This document shows, piece after piece, positions 13,757-25,592 of a stretch of DNA of 64,000 bases. Location: contig CACVBU010001312.1 of the NCBI GenBank assembly GCA_902728285.1, forward strand, positions 496,001 through 560,000, in the 5' to 3' direction. Below the pieces are notes generated by a model that saw nothing but the letters and a program-made list of their open reading frames with translations, did not search any database and was not told the origin of the DNA. The stretch is from Clytia hemisphaerica (taxonomy: Eukaryota > Cnidaria > Hydrozoa > Leptothecata > Clytiidae). Numbering within the stretch: position 1 is the first letter of the stretch; every line of letters begins with the position of its first letter. Position numbers and translations under genes: made by a program.

Positions 13757-14561
13757 GAAATGAAAAAAAAAACCTTTTTAATCTGAGAGAGGGAATGCAA
13801 TTAAAAATATTTGTATACATCATTAACAAAATGTGCTCTAAAGGATGTACAAAACAATCAAACAAAAATAAATATAAAAGGAATCACCCTCGCTTATTTT
13901 TTTGTTAATGTGAAAGAACAAAAGGGTGAATTGCGCCAAATCTGTACCGTGGTTTTGTAAACAAGGCAAAATGTATTCAAATTACCATAGAATGATACGT
14001 TAGGTATTAGAGCTTAAGTCTTTGTGGATTTGATACTGTGGCAGAAAGTATCAGTCGGGACTAAGTCATTTTTTAATAGTTTGTTTCGTCTTTGAAATAC
14101 TAGCAAAAATGACGGGACGTCCCGTTTGTCACGCATATGCCTGTCTTCCTACCACTCAATTTTTAATTAGACTTTCTAAATTCTTGTCAATTTTATGTAA
14201 AAATGTTACTCTATAATGGAAGTATATGCTTTGCAAATTACAAGCCGTTTTTTTTAACCAAACTTGAGTTATAACTGAAAATGTGTGACGGACGGGACCT
14301 TTGACCTTTTGGTGTTGCACAAAGAAATTATATAACGAATTATAGCTGTTAAAAAAATTTGTTGATATCTGGCCTGTATTTTCACTTAGTGTTACTAAAT
14401 CTCTTTGACAACAAATTTGTTTTGGTAACTCCAACAAGTTTATCAATCATACTTTCTGTCATAACATGTCACGATAACTTTCACTGATAGCGCGCCCTTT
14501 TAAACTTTTTTGTTTTCATTCAAAATGACCACATGCTGATTGGAGAATTAGAGAGCCCCCG
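13757..14561. other. Intergenic stretch upstream of HPS3
   Basis: No exon-like open frame or clear repeat boundary seen. It should contain the HPS3 promoter and a 5'-UTR exon, but I see no element I can place with confidence. Confidence 0.3.
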
Positions 14562-14689
14562 CCGCCTTTATGGATTATTAACCGAAAAGCCGGTCTCTCT
14601 GAGGAAATATTGACCGAGGGTACGTGTGCCCAAGGTCAATATTTTCCAGAGAGACAGGCTTACTGAGGTTAATAATCCATTTATAGCCA
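14562..14689. repeat. Strong local hairpin (inverted repeat)
   Basis: Arms of about 45 bp: 14571-14615 (from TGGATTATTAACC to AAATATTGACC) and 14634-14679 (from GGTCAATATTTT to GGTTAATAATCCA), around an 18-base loop. Weaker pairing continues outward (CCTTTA/TTTATAG). It could be a very small MITE or a transcribed hairpin. No target duplication is obvious. Confidence 0.7.
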
Positions 14690-15000
14690 TGCAAAATAAA
14701 GTAATAATAAAGTAATAAAAGTAATTAACAAGTGTATTCTATTGTTCTACATCGTAAAAATTAACATTCTAAAGAAGTCAATTTCATAACTGGTCACTAT
14801 GGGGAAATATTAAACGGCCACGTGACATCAATTATCCAATCAGTTTTCTCAAAAATGATTGACAGTTGTATTGCAGGGCTATAAAACTGCTTATTACCCG
14901 ATGGGATGTGATAGGATTAGCAAATAATGAGTGTGTAATGAGTCTGCCAGATTGTAGTTGTTTTAGGAAGGTAAAAATAGAATGAAGCAGTTGTATTTTT

Positions 15001-16272
15001 ACCAGTGGATACCCCTTAAAAACCACAACAAAAAAAGGTACCCCCATATCCTGATAAAGAAAACAATAAGGGCTGAAACTTTTTCTGGTGAGTCTAGGCT
15101 ATTTATGAATTTCTTCCCTGGGTATGGTTTTTTGTAAAAGCTGCTAAGAAAATTTTTATTGCTTTGTGAAAAAATGCAATTTTTTAGCTATTTACCCCTT
15201 AAAACCTACAAATTGGTTTTCTTGAATAACTTTTTATAGAATAGTCCTTTTGGTCTCAAATTTTGAACAGTGATTCACTGCAAAGTTAGTAATGTTACAT
15301 TTAGATCATTAGTACCTAAAACTTTTTGAAACTGTACGTTAAAATCAAATAACACCTTAAAACCTACAAATATTAACCCCTTGTTCACAACTTACTGAAA
15401 CTGTGAAATTGCAATTCAGGTGCTGAACCATGATTCAAGTGATCAAATACTTGCTAGAAATCCATTTCCAAAACAATATTTGTATTTTTCAGAATTTCAT
15501 GCCCATAATGCAATTGCACCTGTTTTTTTTTGTCAAAAAACGGCTTTGAAGGGTTAAAACTTTTATTCACTTCATTTTTGATGTATGTTATTATTGTTTT
15601 TCTAAATCTCCATGTGACATTTAAGTATGCAATATGACTGAATATGATCAAGTTTTGAGAAAGTCGATTTTCAGATTTTATTGGCCACTACCATAAATGA
15701 GCTTTAAAATAGAATTTTGAGGGCCTTATTTCTTTGGGGTGCAACCATGGAAAAGAAAATGATTTTTTCGTATCTACCATAATTATAGGTACCTAAAATG
15801 TGACCTTATGACCTTAAATTGATATGTGTCATCTTTAGGTCTGAAAAACTTGATTTTTCGAAGGGATTTTTGATAAAGTTTTCAATAACTTTGAATTTTA
15901 CGACATTTTGCGATAATTAAAATTATTGAAATTAGGCGAGTGATAAAAAATGTTTTGTTTCCGGAATGCGGGTGAAGGAAAAAAGTTATCATGCGGCCGG
16001 CCGGAAAATAATTTTTTTTGCTATTTTTGATAATTTATGGCTCATTGAAATAGAGTTTAAGAATAACTTTTATGTTTAAACACAGCATAAATTATGCCCT
16101 AAATTACAACAAGTACGGACTACTAACAAACGAAAGTTTGCGGCCGGGTCAGAAAAAAATAAATTTTCACCCGGCCTGTTTCCGGAAACAAGAAATTTTT
16201 TTTGTTTCGCCTTAGATTATGAAATTATACAATTATAAATTAAGTTTGTGGTTTTAAGGGGTATCCACTGGT
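15001..16272. mobile_element. 1.27-kb TIR element (ACCAGTGG ends)
   Basis: The left end ACCAGTGGATACCCCTTAAA and the right end TTTAAGGGGTATCCACTGGT are complementary; pairing runs on for about 29 bp. The interior is AT-rich with short repeats of CCTTAAAACCTACAAA and several CGGCCGG motifs, and has no transposase frame. A truncated relative occurs at 53444-53905. The CAGTGG terminus suggests hAT-like ends, but no clean 8-bp duplication is visible. Confidence 0.7.
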
Positions 16273-16320
16273 ATTTGTTATTCATGTGTACTTCCCATTC
16301 GTAATTATATTTTTCAACTC

Positions 16321-17569
16321 CCAGACGGTGTCAATCAAACTAATCCAACCAAAGATTTATTATACACTGGATAAGCGACTCATAAAACGATGGAGAGCGA
16401 TCATTGTATTTCCTTTGTTTCAGAAAACAATTGATGTTCTGGCTTTGTCCGCAAAGGACAACTGTTATGGCGGCTCGAGGATGTCTAATTTTAAAAATGT
16501 TTATCTGTCTTATTTTCAAAAAGTTCTCTAGCTCTTTCTTTTTGTACATTTTCAAAAAAAAGTTTGAAAGTAAGGCTAGTATTCCAAGCCAGATACATTT
16601 GTGAAATCTAATGTGAGAAAAAACATCATTAGACATTATAGTGACACAAAATTTTGAATTGGAAATATCTTTCCAAGAATGTTCCCAGAAGAGCTGAAAT
16701 TAACATACATAAGACTTGAGTGTCTTGGCTCCACTGTGGTATAAAAATCCTTTGGAGGCATGTGGTGGCAAGGTGGTTTTTTTGAGGTTGAAGTTTGAAA
16801 ATTTCCGGTGTCAACATTAAATTTCTTATACACAACATATCTTTTACATCTTTCTCACAGCTTGAAACGTCATAACGACTTATAATTATCAATTAAGTGG
16901 AAGAATCCGACTCTCACAAGAAAATTTAAGTATCTTTTGGAAATTGGATGAGTGATTTTCGATGAGAAATGCAATTAAAATGTTTCGAAAAATCATTTAA
17001 TGAGGGAAGGAGAGTGTACAATACTATCATTACTGCGGACATAGCTAGTACACGAGAAATCAGCAAAAATCTGTTACTTGTATATCCAGTGTATAATAAA
17101 TCCTTGATCCAACGCTGAATCAATTTAACGCAATTGAACACAATTGAATAATTGCAATTCGATTGTCAAACGCAATCGAATCGCAATTGAATATTACCTA
17201 GGATTTGCCGTTCGATTGCTTCGATTACATTTGATTGTATTCAATTATGTTTGATTGCGTTCGATTGATTCAATTGTATTAGAATTTATTCGCTTTCGTA
17301 GGGTACTTATTAAGCACTCGGCCGCCCATGCTAAAAAGCTCTAACAGAGTGATCCAATTTAATTTAATCACGATTAAACTCGTCAGACATTATCGTAATT
17401 GAACGAAATCGAAGATTAATCAAATGTAATTGACAATCAATCAAACCAATCTAACCTTACTCAAATGCAATCGATTGATTAAATATGTTTGACAATCGAA
17501 TCCCAATTATTCGATCGCGTTCGATAACGCACGTTTTTTGTTCGAAGTTTCTTGATTGACACCGTCTGG
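16321..17569. mobile_element. CCAGACGG TIR element, copy 1, with a nested insertion
   Basis: Begins CCAGACGGTGTCAATC and ends GATTGACACCGTCTGG. It is flanked by a direct 6-bp duplication CAACTC. The interior is built from short ATCGAAC/GTTCGAT runs in both orientations, giving a foldback shape, plus a core with GGCCGCCCATGCTAA (17318-17333) shared with copies 2 and 3. A separate 757-bp element is inserted at 16350. No transposase. Confidence 0.75.
16350..17106. mobile_element. 757-bp element nested in the CCAGACGG copy 1
   Basis: The ends are CAAAGATTTATTATACACTG and, on the opposite strand, CAAGGATTTATTATACACTG. The flanks share ATCCAAC directly repeated (seven identical bases of a likely 8-bp duplication: AATCCAAC versus GATCCAAC), which fits a hAT-type insertion. 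Removing it restores the sequence found in the other copies of the host element. The minus-strand open frames inside have no recognisable domain. Confidence 0.65.
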
Positions 17570-19229
17570 CAACTCCGAGTAGCTTTTTTGTTACATGGAA
17601 TTTTTTTTGTTATTTTTATTCAAAATGGCAACCTCGTCAAATGCTCCTAGTCTACTTCATTGGGCTCAGCGTCAGAAAAAGTTCCACTACGGATTTTCAT
17701 ACTCAAAAATATGCAAATTATGTGACTGGATATAGATTGAGATGTTTTAAAACAATTAAATAATGCTGCAAGATAGTGGTTTTAGAGATATGTGTATAAT
17801 TATGTCATTTTTATTAAAAATTAATAATGGTAGGTAGAAAATATTGACACATTTATAAAATACCATCATTTTTACGCTATTATCCATTAAAATTATGTTC
17901 ATTCTCAAGGTGATGGTGGAGGGGATATCTCATTTAAAAAGAAACTATCTCGTTTAAAAAGAAATTATCATTTCTAAACAAGTTCATTGGAAACTTACGC
18001 CCAGAAAAGACTCAAAAAAGTTACAGTAAACGAGTTATAAATACTGTTTTATCAAAAAGCCGCGTAATGAAGAGTTGTAACTTGAGCTTAGAAAAAAAAA
18101 GCGTGCTTTTTTAAGAACTAGCCAAAGAGGCCATGTTCTCAAAGTGTCTGTTCCTCCTTTTCAACAAACAACCTTTTTTCAAAATAGGGTGGGCCCTTCG
18201 TGCATCTTGGCAAGGAGATAGTATCGGTTTAAATGACATAGTTTTGTTTTAAACAAGATAGTATTTATCGGCGCTTTGCGCGCCATAGATATAATGAGAT
18301 ATGATTTAACTGTACTATCATTTTTGAGAAAGCCCGGTTTTCAGGCGATGGGAATTGTAATATGTATATTACTTATGTATAACATATAACATGCATTTAG
18401 CACTAAAAGTGTATATATTATTGATAATATAAGCTTGTTATATGTATGTAATATGTTGCAGTGTTTTCTGGTCTGCGTTGTACACATCGCAAACTTCAAA
18501 AGCACGTGGAAAGCATGTGGTTAGTCTACACAATAGACAGATCCAGGCTTTTAGGCCTTACTCTTGGTCTATAGGCACTGCTATAGGTGGCCACTAGTGA
18601 CCCCCACCGGGGGATTAATAGGTTCAAACATAATAGACAACATTCACAAAAGATGTTTATCAATAGAGATTTTAAATAAAAGAATGTTTAAAACACAGCT
18701 GATTGGCTTAGGTTTCAAAACTCTCTATTGTTTCATTAAAACCTCAGTGCGCATGCAATTTATCTGGAGAATTTCAATATTCAAAACAAGAGCAGTGCTC
18801 ATGGTCCGAAGAGTAGGAGTTTTACGCTCGAAACGAAGGAAGATATGACGTAGCCTAGCATGTTGTTAGATTTTAACGTTTTAAATAGTCACATATATGA
18901 CTATTTATAAAAATAAATAAAACACCTTCAAATTGATTTTTTCGATAATTTTTAGCGTTTTTAAAACATTTTCTGTTTGAATTACTTTGATTATCAGAGC
19001 TGCCCTGTCACCCTGTATGACCCGTGTGTTTCGAACTAGCCGAGCAGTTGACGGTATGTGGCGTTTTTTTGCAAACTTCAAAAAACTAATTTTTGTCCAG
19101 CTTTTGCTGGACTTTATATAAGCTAATAAGTGCTTGTTTATAGCGCTTATGGTTATGCTTGCGTGCCAGGATGAGCATAATAGCAGGGTACAAAGTCCAA
19201 ATATGCGTTTCCCGTAATTTTTGTATATA
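17570..19229. other. Gene-free stretch with low-complexity sequence
   Basis: AT-rich, no recognised exon. Around 17920-17970 a short motif TCTCrTTTAAAAAGAAA is repeated. From about 19080 to 19229 the sequence resembles 30930-31035 (GTCC or GTCCC hairpin, then TACAAAGTCCAAA and TGCGTTTCCCGTAATTTT), so it belongs to a dispersed repeat. Confidence 0.4.
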
Positions 19230-19915
19230 CCAGACCCGATCAATCGAACTTGTCGAACCAATCGAACAATCAAACGAATCGAACTCCATCGAACTATTAA
19301 AGTTCGATTAAAAAAATTAATCGAACTCTAAGATTTTTTAAAAGATTGTGAGTGTTCGATTAAGTTCGATCAATGGGTTTTGGTTCAATCAGTTCGATAA
19401 ACCAATTTTGTTCGATAAGTTTGTGCTGCTCCGCCACCGTATATTAGCTTCTTTTCAAAGCCAAATTCGGAATGTAAGTCGGGAAATTACTTCCGATAAT
19501 GGGTTACACACTTTTCCTGTATCCTTTTAGCGCCAGAGGCGGTTTGTTGGGGCATAGTATTCCGCCACTTCGGCCGCGTACAAAATCGCAACAGAGGGGC
19601 TACGGACTTTATTCCGGATAGACAAATATCCGGGTACAATAAACGTCAAGCTGTTAAGTCCGGGAACTGTCGAAATGGCAATCGCGTGCCAGGACAAAGT
19701 TTTTGCAAACGAGGGATGGAAGATATGAGGATTTAATATCATCGAACTAATCGAACTTTTTACTGACCGAACTAATCGAACTACTATTGCTTCAAAAATT
19801 GTGAGTGTTCGATTAGGTTCGATTAATTTTTTTAATCGAACTTTAATCGTTCAATGGAGTTCGATTAGTTCGACTGTGTTCGATTGGTTCGACAAGTTCG
19901 ATTGATCGGGTCTGG
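19230..19915. mobile_element. CCAGACCC TIR element (686 bp) with a matching empty site elsewhere
   Basis: Begins CCAGACCCGATCAATCGAAC and ends with the complement GTTCGATTGATCGGGTCTGG. The flanks are TATATA and TATAAT, an imperfect 6-bp duplication. The interior is again made of TTCGATTA/TAATCGAA runs. The flanking DNA, ending CCCGTAATTTT on the left and beginning ATATGAAGAGTTAGG on the right, is contiguous at about 31018-31042, showing an unoccupied site. The terminal CCAGAC plus TCAATCGAAC relates it to the CCAGACGG family. Confidence 0.75.
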
Positions 19916-20078
19916 TATAATATGAAGAGTTAGGTCTATACTGATACATTTTTTTTTCTTGAAAATCCACAAAAGGAATTTCCCCCAAATAAGAACTTAT
20001 CTGATTTTTATGGCCAAAAAAAACATAATCCAAAAAACACTTACTACAACTACAACTACAACACACTACAACTTCAAG

Positions 20079-21356
20079 ATGGCGGATGCTGCTGCGCAAC
20101 TTCAGGCTGCAGCAGAAGAAATAATATCAAACACGAATGAGCAATCTGCAGACATCTTCGTCAACAACCTAAACACCCTCTCCAGAGCATCGAGAAAAGA
20201 CTTTGAGAATGCCTTCATGACCCTCGATATCACTGCAATTAATTCACTCAGAGACAATCTATTCATATACCTTTACAACCACTTCTCTGAGGACATACTT
20301 CAAACAAATGGATTCGTACTTACTGACACAGACCCAAAACTTTGTTTGAGAAAGAGAACTAGCTTGAAATGTGCAATAGAAGACATTTACAAAATCGGAT
20401 TGAGCATAAGGGAGGATAAGATTCTCAAGAAGCTAGCAAGTGACATCACAAAAAGCAGCAAACCAAACAATAATATTAACACCAACACCAACATAGTCGA
20501 TAAGAACAGTGCAGATTTACTGAATAAGATAACAGAACTATCAAACAAGGTTACCTCACTGGATGGAAAGCTGACAGAAATCCTTAAGGAAAACAAAAAC
20601 TTGAGTAGAAAGATCTCTGAGCTTGAGAGAAAAACTCCATCGAGCAACCACCATCAATGTACAATACTGAAGGACATACCCCTTGATCAGATATCTCCAG
20701 AAGTGAGCTTCCTACCACAACAACCAAGATTTCCAGGCCCATCGAATATGATACCATCCACTCCCCAAACCAACAACCATCATCAAACTGGCGGGAAACC
20801 ATCATATTCACAGATAGTAATGGATACCCCGAAAACCACAAAACCGGCTCTAAGGACCACGGAAGAATCAAACCCCAATCTGAAACCACCAAACGCGAGG
20901 CAACAACCACGTCAACCTATCTTTGGGAAAAAGGAAACCACAACCAAGCGAATCGCTGGCCCATCGAGACCACTCTCTTTCTTTGTGGGCGGCTTTGACC
21001 TTAACCTAACGGAGGACGAGATCTGTTGGACACTGAAGGAGGAAAGCGGATTAGAGATTAGAGACATTCAACTAAATAAAGCTAACAAATACAACAAGTC
21101 ATTTAAAATTGACATAGACTTTAAGCAGAAAGATATTGCCATGAACCCGAACACATGGTTTCAAGGTTTGGTTGTCAGACCGTTCCGTAAACCTAAGTCT
21201 GCATACAGACCCACACAACACCCCAAATCAAACCCATCCGAGCAACACAGAGAATCAGAGCATGATAACAACCAAAGAAATACAGGCAATCGAAACCATT
21301 ATGGCAGCTTCAACCATACCCCTCAATACCGTTTAAATGGATTCTTGCAACAGTAA
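20079..21356 (+). CDS. LINE ORF1 protein (425 aa)
   Basis: First open frame of a non-LTR retrotransposon. It starts MADAAAQLQAAAEE. A predicted coiled coil lies near residues 150-185 (LLNKITELSNKVTSL, LDGKLTEILKENKNL), followed by a Pro/Gln/Asn-rich linker and a C-terminal domain from about residue 300 (SFFVGGFDLNLTEDEIC) that could be an RNA-binding fold. No CCHC knuckles seen. An upstream in-frame extension to 19959 exists, but the ATG at 20079 has a better context. It overlaps ORF2 by 20 bases. The frame is intact, unlike ORF2. Confidence 0.7.
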   Translation: MADAAAQLQAAAEEIISNTNEQSADIFVNNLNTLSRASRKDFENAFMTLDITAINSLRDNLFIYLYNHFSEDILQTNGFVLTDTDPKLCLRKRTSLKCAIEDIYKIGLSIREDKILKKLASDITKSSKPNNNINTNTNIVDKNSADLLNKITELSNKVTSLDGKLTEILKENKNLSRKISELERKTPSSNHHQCTILKDIPLDQISPEVSFLPQQPRFPGPSNMIPSTPQTNNHHQTGGKPSYSQIVMDTPKTTKPALRTTEESNPNLKPPNARQQPRQPIFGKKETTTKRIAGPSRPLSFFVGGFDLNLTEDEICWTLKEESGLEIRDIQLNKANKYNKSFKIDIDFKQKDIAMNPNTWFQGLVVRPFRKPKSAYRPTQHPKSNPSEQHRESEHDNNQRNTGNRNHYGSFNHTPQYRLNGFLQQ

Positions 21357-24346
21357 CCTTATAACATTGAACTGTAATGGTATCAAAGCCAACTTTGTAT
21401 ATGTGAATAACTTAATAACAAACAATGACTTTATTTTTCTATCAGAGCTATGGATCACCACAGCAGAAAAACACATCCTACACAATTTCAATAAAGACTT
21501 TCACTTATTCTTTGTACCAGCTCAGCAGGGCATCACTGGTCGACCACATGGAGGATCGGCCCTACTACTAAGAAGAACCAAAGTATCTAACCCCGAACTG
21601 ATACTAGAAGAGGATTTTACCATCATTGTCAAATCATTGGTAGGCTCCATTGATATTCTTTTTATTGGAGTTTATTTACAGTGTGTATCAAACAAAGAAA
21701 ACTACCGAGATACTTTTTCATCCCAACTAGCATCTATTGGTGGAATCATCAACCATTTCGAGGACACCTCTGAAATTATTGCTTTTGGGGACTTTCAGAC
21801 CTGCCCATCAAACCATGCATCAGTCAGACTCTCTAAACCCAACCCACTTACACCGATACTCAACGACTTTATCTCTACCACCTAACTCCCATCGACATCA
21901 CCCAGGGAAGCGGTCCCAATTTCACTTATCACCATGCCTCACTCGATAATAAATCATACATTGACCACATCATCATCTCACATGGGCTCAATATCTCTGC
22001 AAGGAACACGCATGTTCTAGACTGTCACCCTATGTCACACTACTGGCAGGTGGTCGCTCACATCAACATTCAACTTCCCTGCCGTCACTCAAGACCATCA
22101 ATCCAAAATTCTAGAAAAGGACTCTGTTCCAAACTTTATGTGGAAAAACGAACTATTTCAAACCACATACCAATCACTCGTAAACGAAAAACTACCTACC
22201 TACATAGAAAATGACGACGAAAACAATATCAAGCAGATACAATCTATTCTGAAAAACTGTGCCCTCCAGGCGTACAATGACATTAAATCTGATAGAGACT
22301 TTCACCAAATCAAAACGAAACCGTGGTGGAACCAAGAACTGTCGCAGAAAAGAAAAATTCTTCAGAGTAAATTTAATGACTGGAAGGCAGATGGATTCCA
22401 AAAGGACCCTGAAAACGTATTCTTCTGCCGATACCTACTAGCAAGAAAAGACTTTCGGTCACTAGTCAAGAAATGCAAAAATCAGGCTGTGGTAGACCAT
22501 TACATCAACATAGAAAAAATAAAGAAATCTAACCCAAGATCCTACTGGTCCAAAATTAAACTAGCAAAACATTCATCTCAAAAACTCTACACAATTAATA
22601 ACAAGACAACCGTTAAAGAAATAACAGAGGAATTTAGTTCACATTTTAACAAACTGTTGAATACTCCAAGAACGAACATTATCAACAATGATGAATCAAA
22701 TATGCTGCTTAAGGAAGTCCTTGATGACCTAAGCAACTCGGATAGAGACTTTTATGTGACCGAAATGGATGTTAGAACAGCCATCCAAGGCCTCAACAAG
22801 AATAAAGCCCCGGACCCTTTTGGTATCAAAGCTGAACATCTCATCAACGCTATGTACAGTCAAAATCTATCATCTTACCTAGCTCAGCTGATCAATGATA
22901 TTTTCCAAAACGAATCATTACCAAATCTACTTTCAACGTCATACATTATTCCTGTCATCAAATCGTACAGAAAACCAGTAAGTGACCCAAATAACTATAG
23001 GGGCATTAGTCTCATACCCATAATAACAAAACTGATTGAAAAGATAATTGTAAATAAATGTCCGCAACTCAAGGATCATAAGAATGCTCAATTTGGCTTT
23101 GCATCAGATGCATCCACTTTACACGCAGAATTTCTGATAAATGATACTATTTTGAAATATAACACCGAAGGGACCCCAGTGTACATTTGCAGCCTTGATG
23201 CCGAGAAAGCGTTTGACAGCTGCAATTGGTATCAACTATTTGACAAACTCCATCAAAACAACACTCTTCCGAATTGGTCATTCGTTTTCTCATCAACCTC
23301 TACATGAACGGTGAAGCTAATACGAAATACAAAGGAACAGTATCGAACAGTTTTACACTATCCCAAGGAGTACGACAAGGCTCAATAATATCTCCATATC
23401 TATACAACCTGTATACAGAAGAACTCATCCAGAGAATACAAAACCTATCGATTTGCACCTATCTACCCCAGGCATCAACACCTCCATTATAGTATTTGCC
23501 GATGACATAATCCTGATGAGCCCCAATCTATACCAACTACAATACATGATCGATGAATGTGTCAGGTTTGGCCTACCGAAAGGCATCAAATTTAACAGCG
23601 ACAAGAATAAAACCCAATTTGTGATCTCAGGAATCAGCCCAATCGACAACCCTGTACTGAAAATGAACAACGAGACAATTTACCCACAGAAAAAACTCAA
23701 CCATCTTGGCTTCACCTGGTCAGTCCACTCAAACCATATTTCCCTTCTCAGACATAGACAGGATCGCATTTCTGAACTGTGGGCGGTGACTTCGTCCCTA
23801 GTATCGAGCGGGATTCGTAAATTACACCCAGACACAATCACCACCATATTTAAATCAATAGTAATTCCAAAGATGCTCTACGGAATGGAATTAGTGGACA
23901 CTAATAAATCATTCTCTGATCTGATGAATAGGCAATGTCGGTCGGCTCTCAAGTGCTTGCTGGGTCTCTCGAAACACTCAACAAATGAACTGTTAAAGCA
24001 CTACCACCTATACGATACAGCACATTTGGTGGACCAACAAAAAATCAACTTTGTCAAACAACTTTTGAAAAACGAAACTACTCGGAATTATCTTTTCAAC
24101 CTCTTACACAGTGGAAGTCAGTCTTACTCTTGTATGAAAAAAGTTTTTGAAATTTGTTCTACTGAAAATGTTGATTTGGTTAGTTTAATTCTGAACCCAA
24201 CCTTGAAATATAGAATGATCGTTGATGGAGTAAACAACTTGGATCCGGAAACTGAGCAGAAATTGAATGACTTACTGACTAACTGGCACATTTATGAGAA
24301 TAGAAAAGAACTGAAGGCAATGCTTCATAGATTTATACCATCTTAG
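21337..24346 (+). pseudogene. LINE ORF2: APE endonuclease plus reverse transcriptase, frameshifted
   Basis: Starts at the ATG at 21337 inside the end of ORF1. Endonuclease signatures are LNCNGIK, IFLSELW, GDFQTCP (position of GDFN) and YIDHIIIS. Reverse transcriptase signatures are NYRGISLIPI, CSLDAEKAFD (motif A), GVRQGSIISPYLYN (motif B) and VFADDIILMS (motif C). The frame changes near 21885, 22100, 23270 and 23465, so this copy cannot make a full protein. The order and the separate ORF1 fit the jockey/CR1 side of LINEs; the clade is a guess. Confidence 0.8.
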
Positions 24347-24690
24347 ATTACTTTATATTATAGACTTATCAATTATTACTTCTACATAATCTCCTTGTGA
24401 TGCCTACCCCAGTGTAACTTTCAATCCAGCAACTACTATTTTTCAAGATTTTCAAGCTCAACACCATTATTGTGTGTTTACACAATCGGGGAATCTCCCG
24501 TGTTTTTCGAATTTTACATATCATTTCGTGTATGTGTGTACCAAGCCCTAGTTTAGGCCCGTTTCCCATCTAAGCATTCTATTTCTGTCCAGCCTGGTTT
24601 AGTGGTGGTCTCTGTTAGGAGTTTTTCTTTTTACTATTGTTGAAATATTATTATGCTAGAATATCGTTTTTTTTTTTTTTTTTTTTTTTT
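24347..24690 (+). repeat. Probable LINE 3' region and T-run
   Basis: Sequence after the ORF2 stop with no open frame, ending in a run of about 25 T at 24667-24690. A plus-strand LINE would be expected to end in A, so the T-run more likely marks the poly(A) tail of a minus-strand insertion to its right. The exact LINE 3' end is not resolved. Confidence 0.35.
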
Positions 24691-24896
24691 TGTCAGGTTG
24701 ATACGACATCACTTGCTTGACATCACTACGTACTTTGAATCTTACACTTCGAACTACGAACTGTGCGGTTTTTGTGTTGTTTTGTTTTGTTCTCTTTTAG
24801 TCCCTTTTCCAATATTCTCGGTTATCAAGCGCTTTTTGGAGCAATTCCCCGAGCATCTCAAATCAACGGGGATTCCTTTGTGTGGTTCCGCTAGAT

Positions 24897-25044
24897 TTTT
24901 TTTTTTTTTTTTTAGGCCGTTCGGCCTCATGGGGGCCACGTGGTAGTCCTGAAGGCAAGATTGCTGCAGTACCTTCGGGTAGGCCCCGTTTGACAGCGCA
25001 ATCTCTCCTTTAGACACCCGGTAATCCCACATGAGTGCCTTTTT
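24897..25044 (-). repeat. Short retroposed sequence with A-tail, minus strand
   Basis: On the minus strand this reads as about 130 bp of GC-richer sequence ending in the hairpin GGCCGAACGGCC and a run of A (T on plus, 24898-24916). Such a tail suggests retroposition, so a SINE or a 3' LINE fragment is likely. I see no clear A/B boxes. It abuts the CCAGACGG copy 2. Confidence 0.4.
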
Positions 25045-25592
25045 CCAGACGGTGTCAATCGAACGAATCGAACGCCGAATCAATCGAGCGCAATTGAACG
25101 CAATCGAATAATTGCAATTCGATTGTCGAACGCAATCGAATCGCAATCGAATATTACCCAGGATTTGCTGTTCGATTGCTTCGATTACGTTTGATTGTAT
25201 TCGATTACGTTCGATTGATTCAATTGTATTAGATTTTATTCACTTTAGTATGGTACTTAAGCGCTCGGCCGCCCACGCTAAGAAGCTCTAACAGAGTGAT
25301 CCAATTTAATTTAATCGCAATCAAACTCATCGTACATAATCGTAATCGAACGATATCGAAGATTAATCCAATGTAATTGACAATATCAATCGAACCAATC
25401 GAACATAGTCAACAATCAATCGAACCAATCTAACCTTACTCGAACGCAATCGAATATTACCCAGGAATCGGCCGTTCGATTGAGATTCGATTACGTTCGA
25501 CAATCGAATCGCAATTATCCGATCGCGTTCGATTACGTTCGATTGGTTCGATTGCGATTTTTGTTCGAAGTTGTTCGATTGACACCGTCTGG
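25045..25592. mobile_element. CCAGACGG TIR element, copy 2
   Basis: Ends CCAGACGGTGTCAATCGAAC and its complement. It is flanked on both sides by CTTTTT, a 6-bp duplication. This 548-bp copy is uninterrupted, so it shows the canonical layout: two ATCGAAC-rich arms and a centre containing GGCCGCCCACGCTAAG and CTCTAACAGAGTG. No coding sequence. Confidence 0.8.

Noticed and set aside
24754-25146. 130-codon minus-strand frame
   Set aside because: It runs through a poly(A) tail (a run of Lys codons) and the end of a TIR element, so it joins unrelated repeats.
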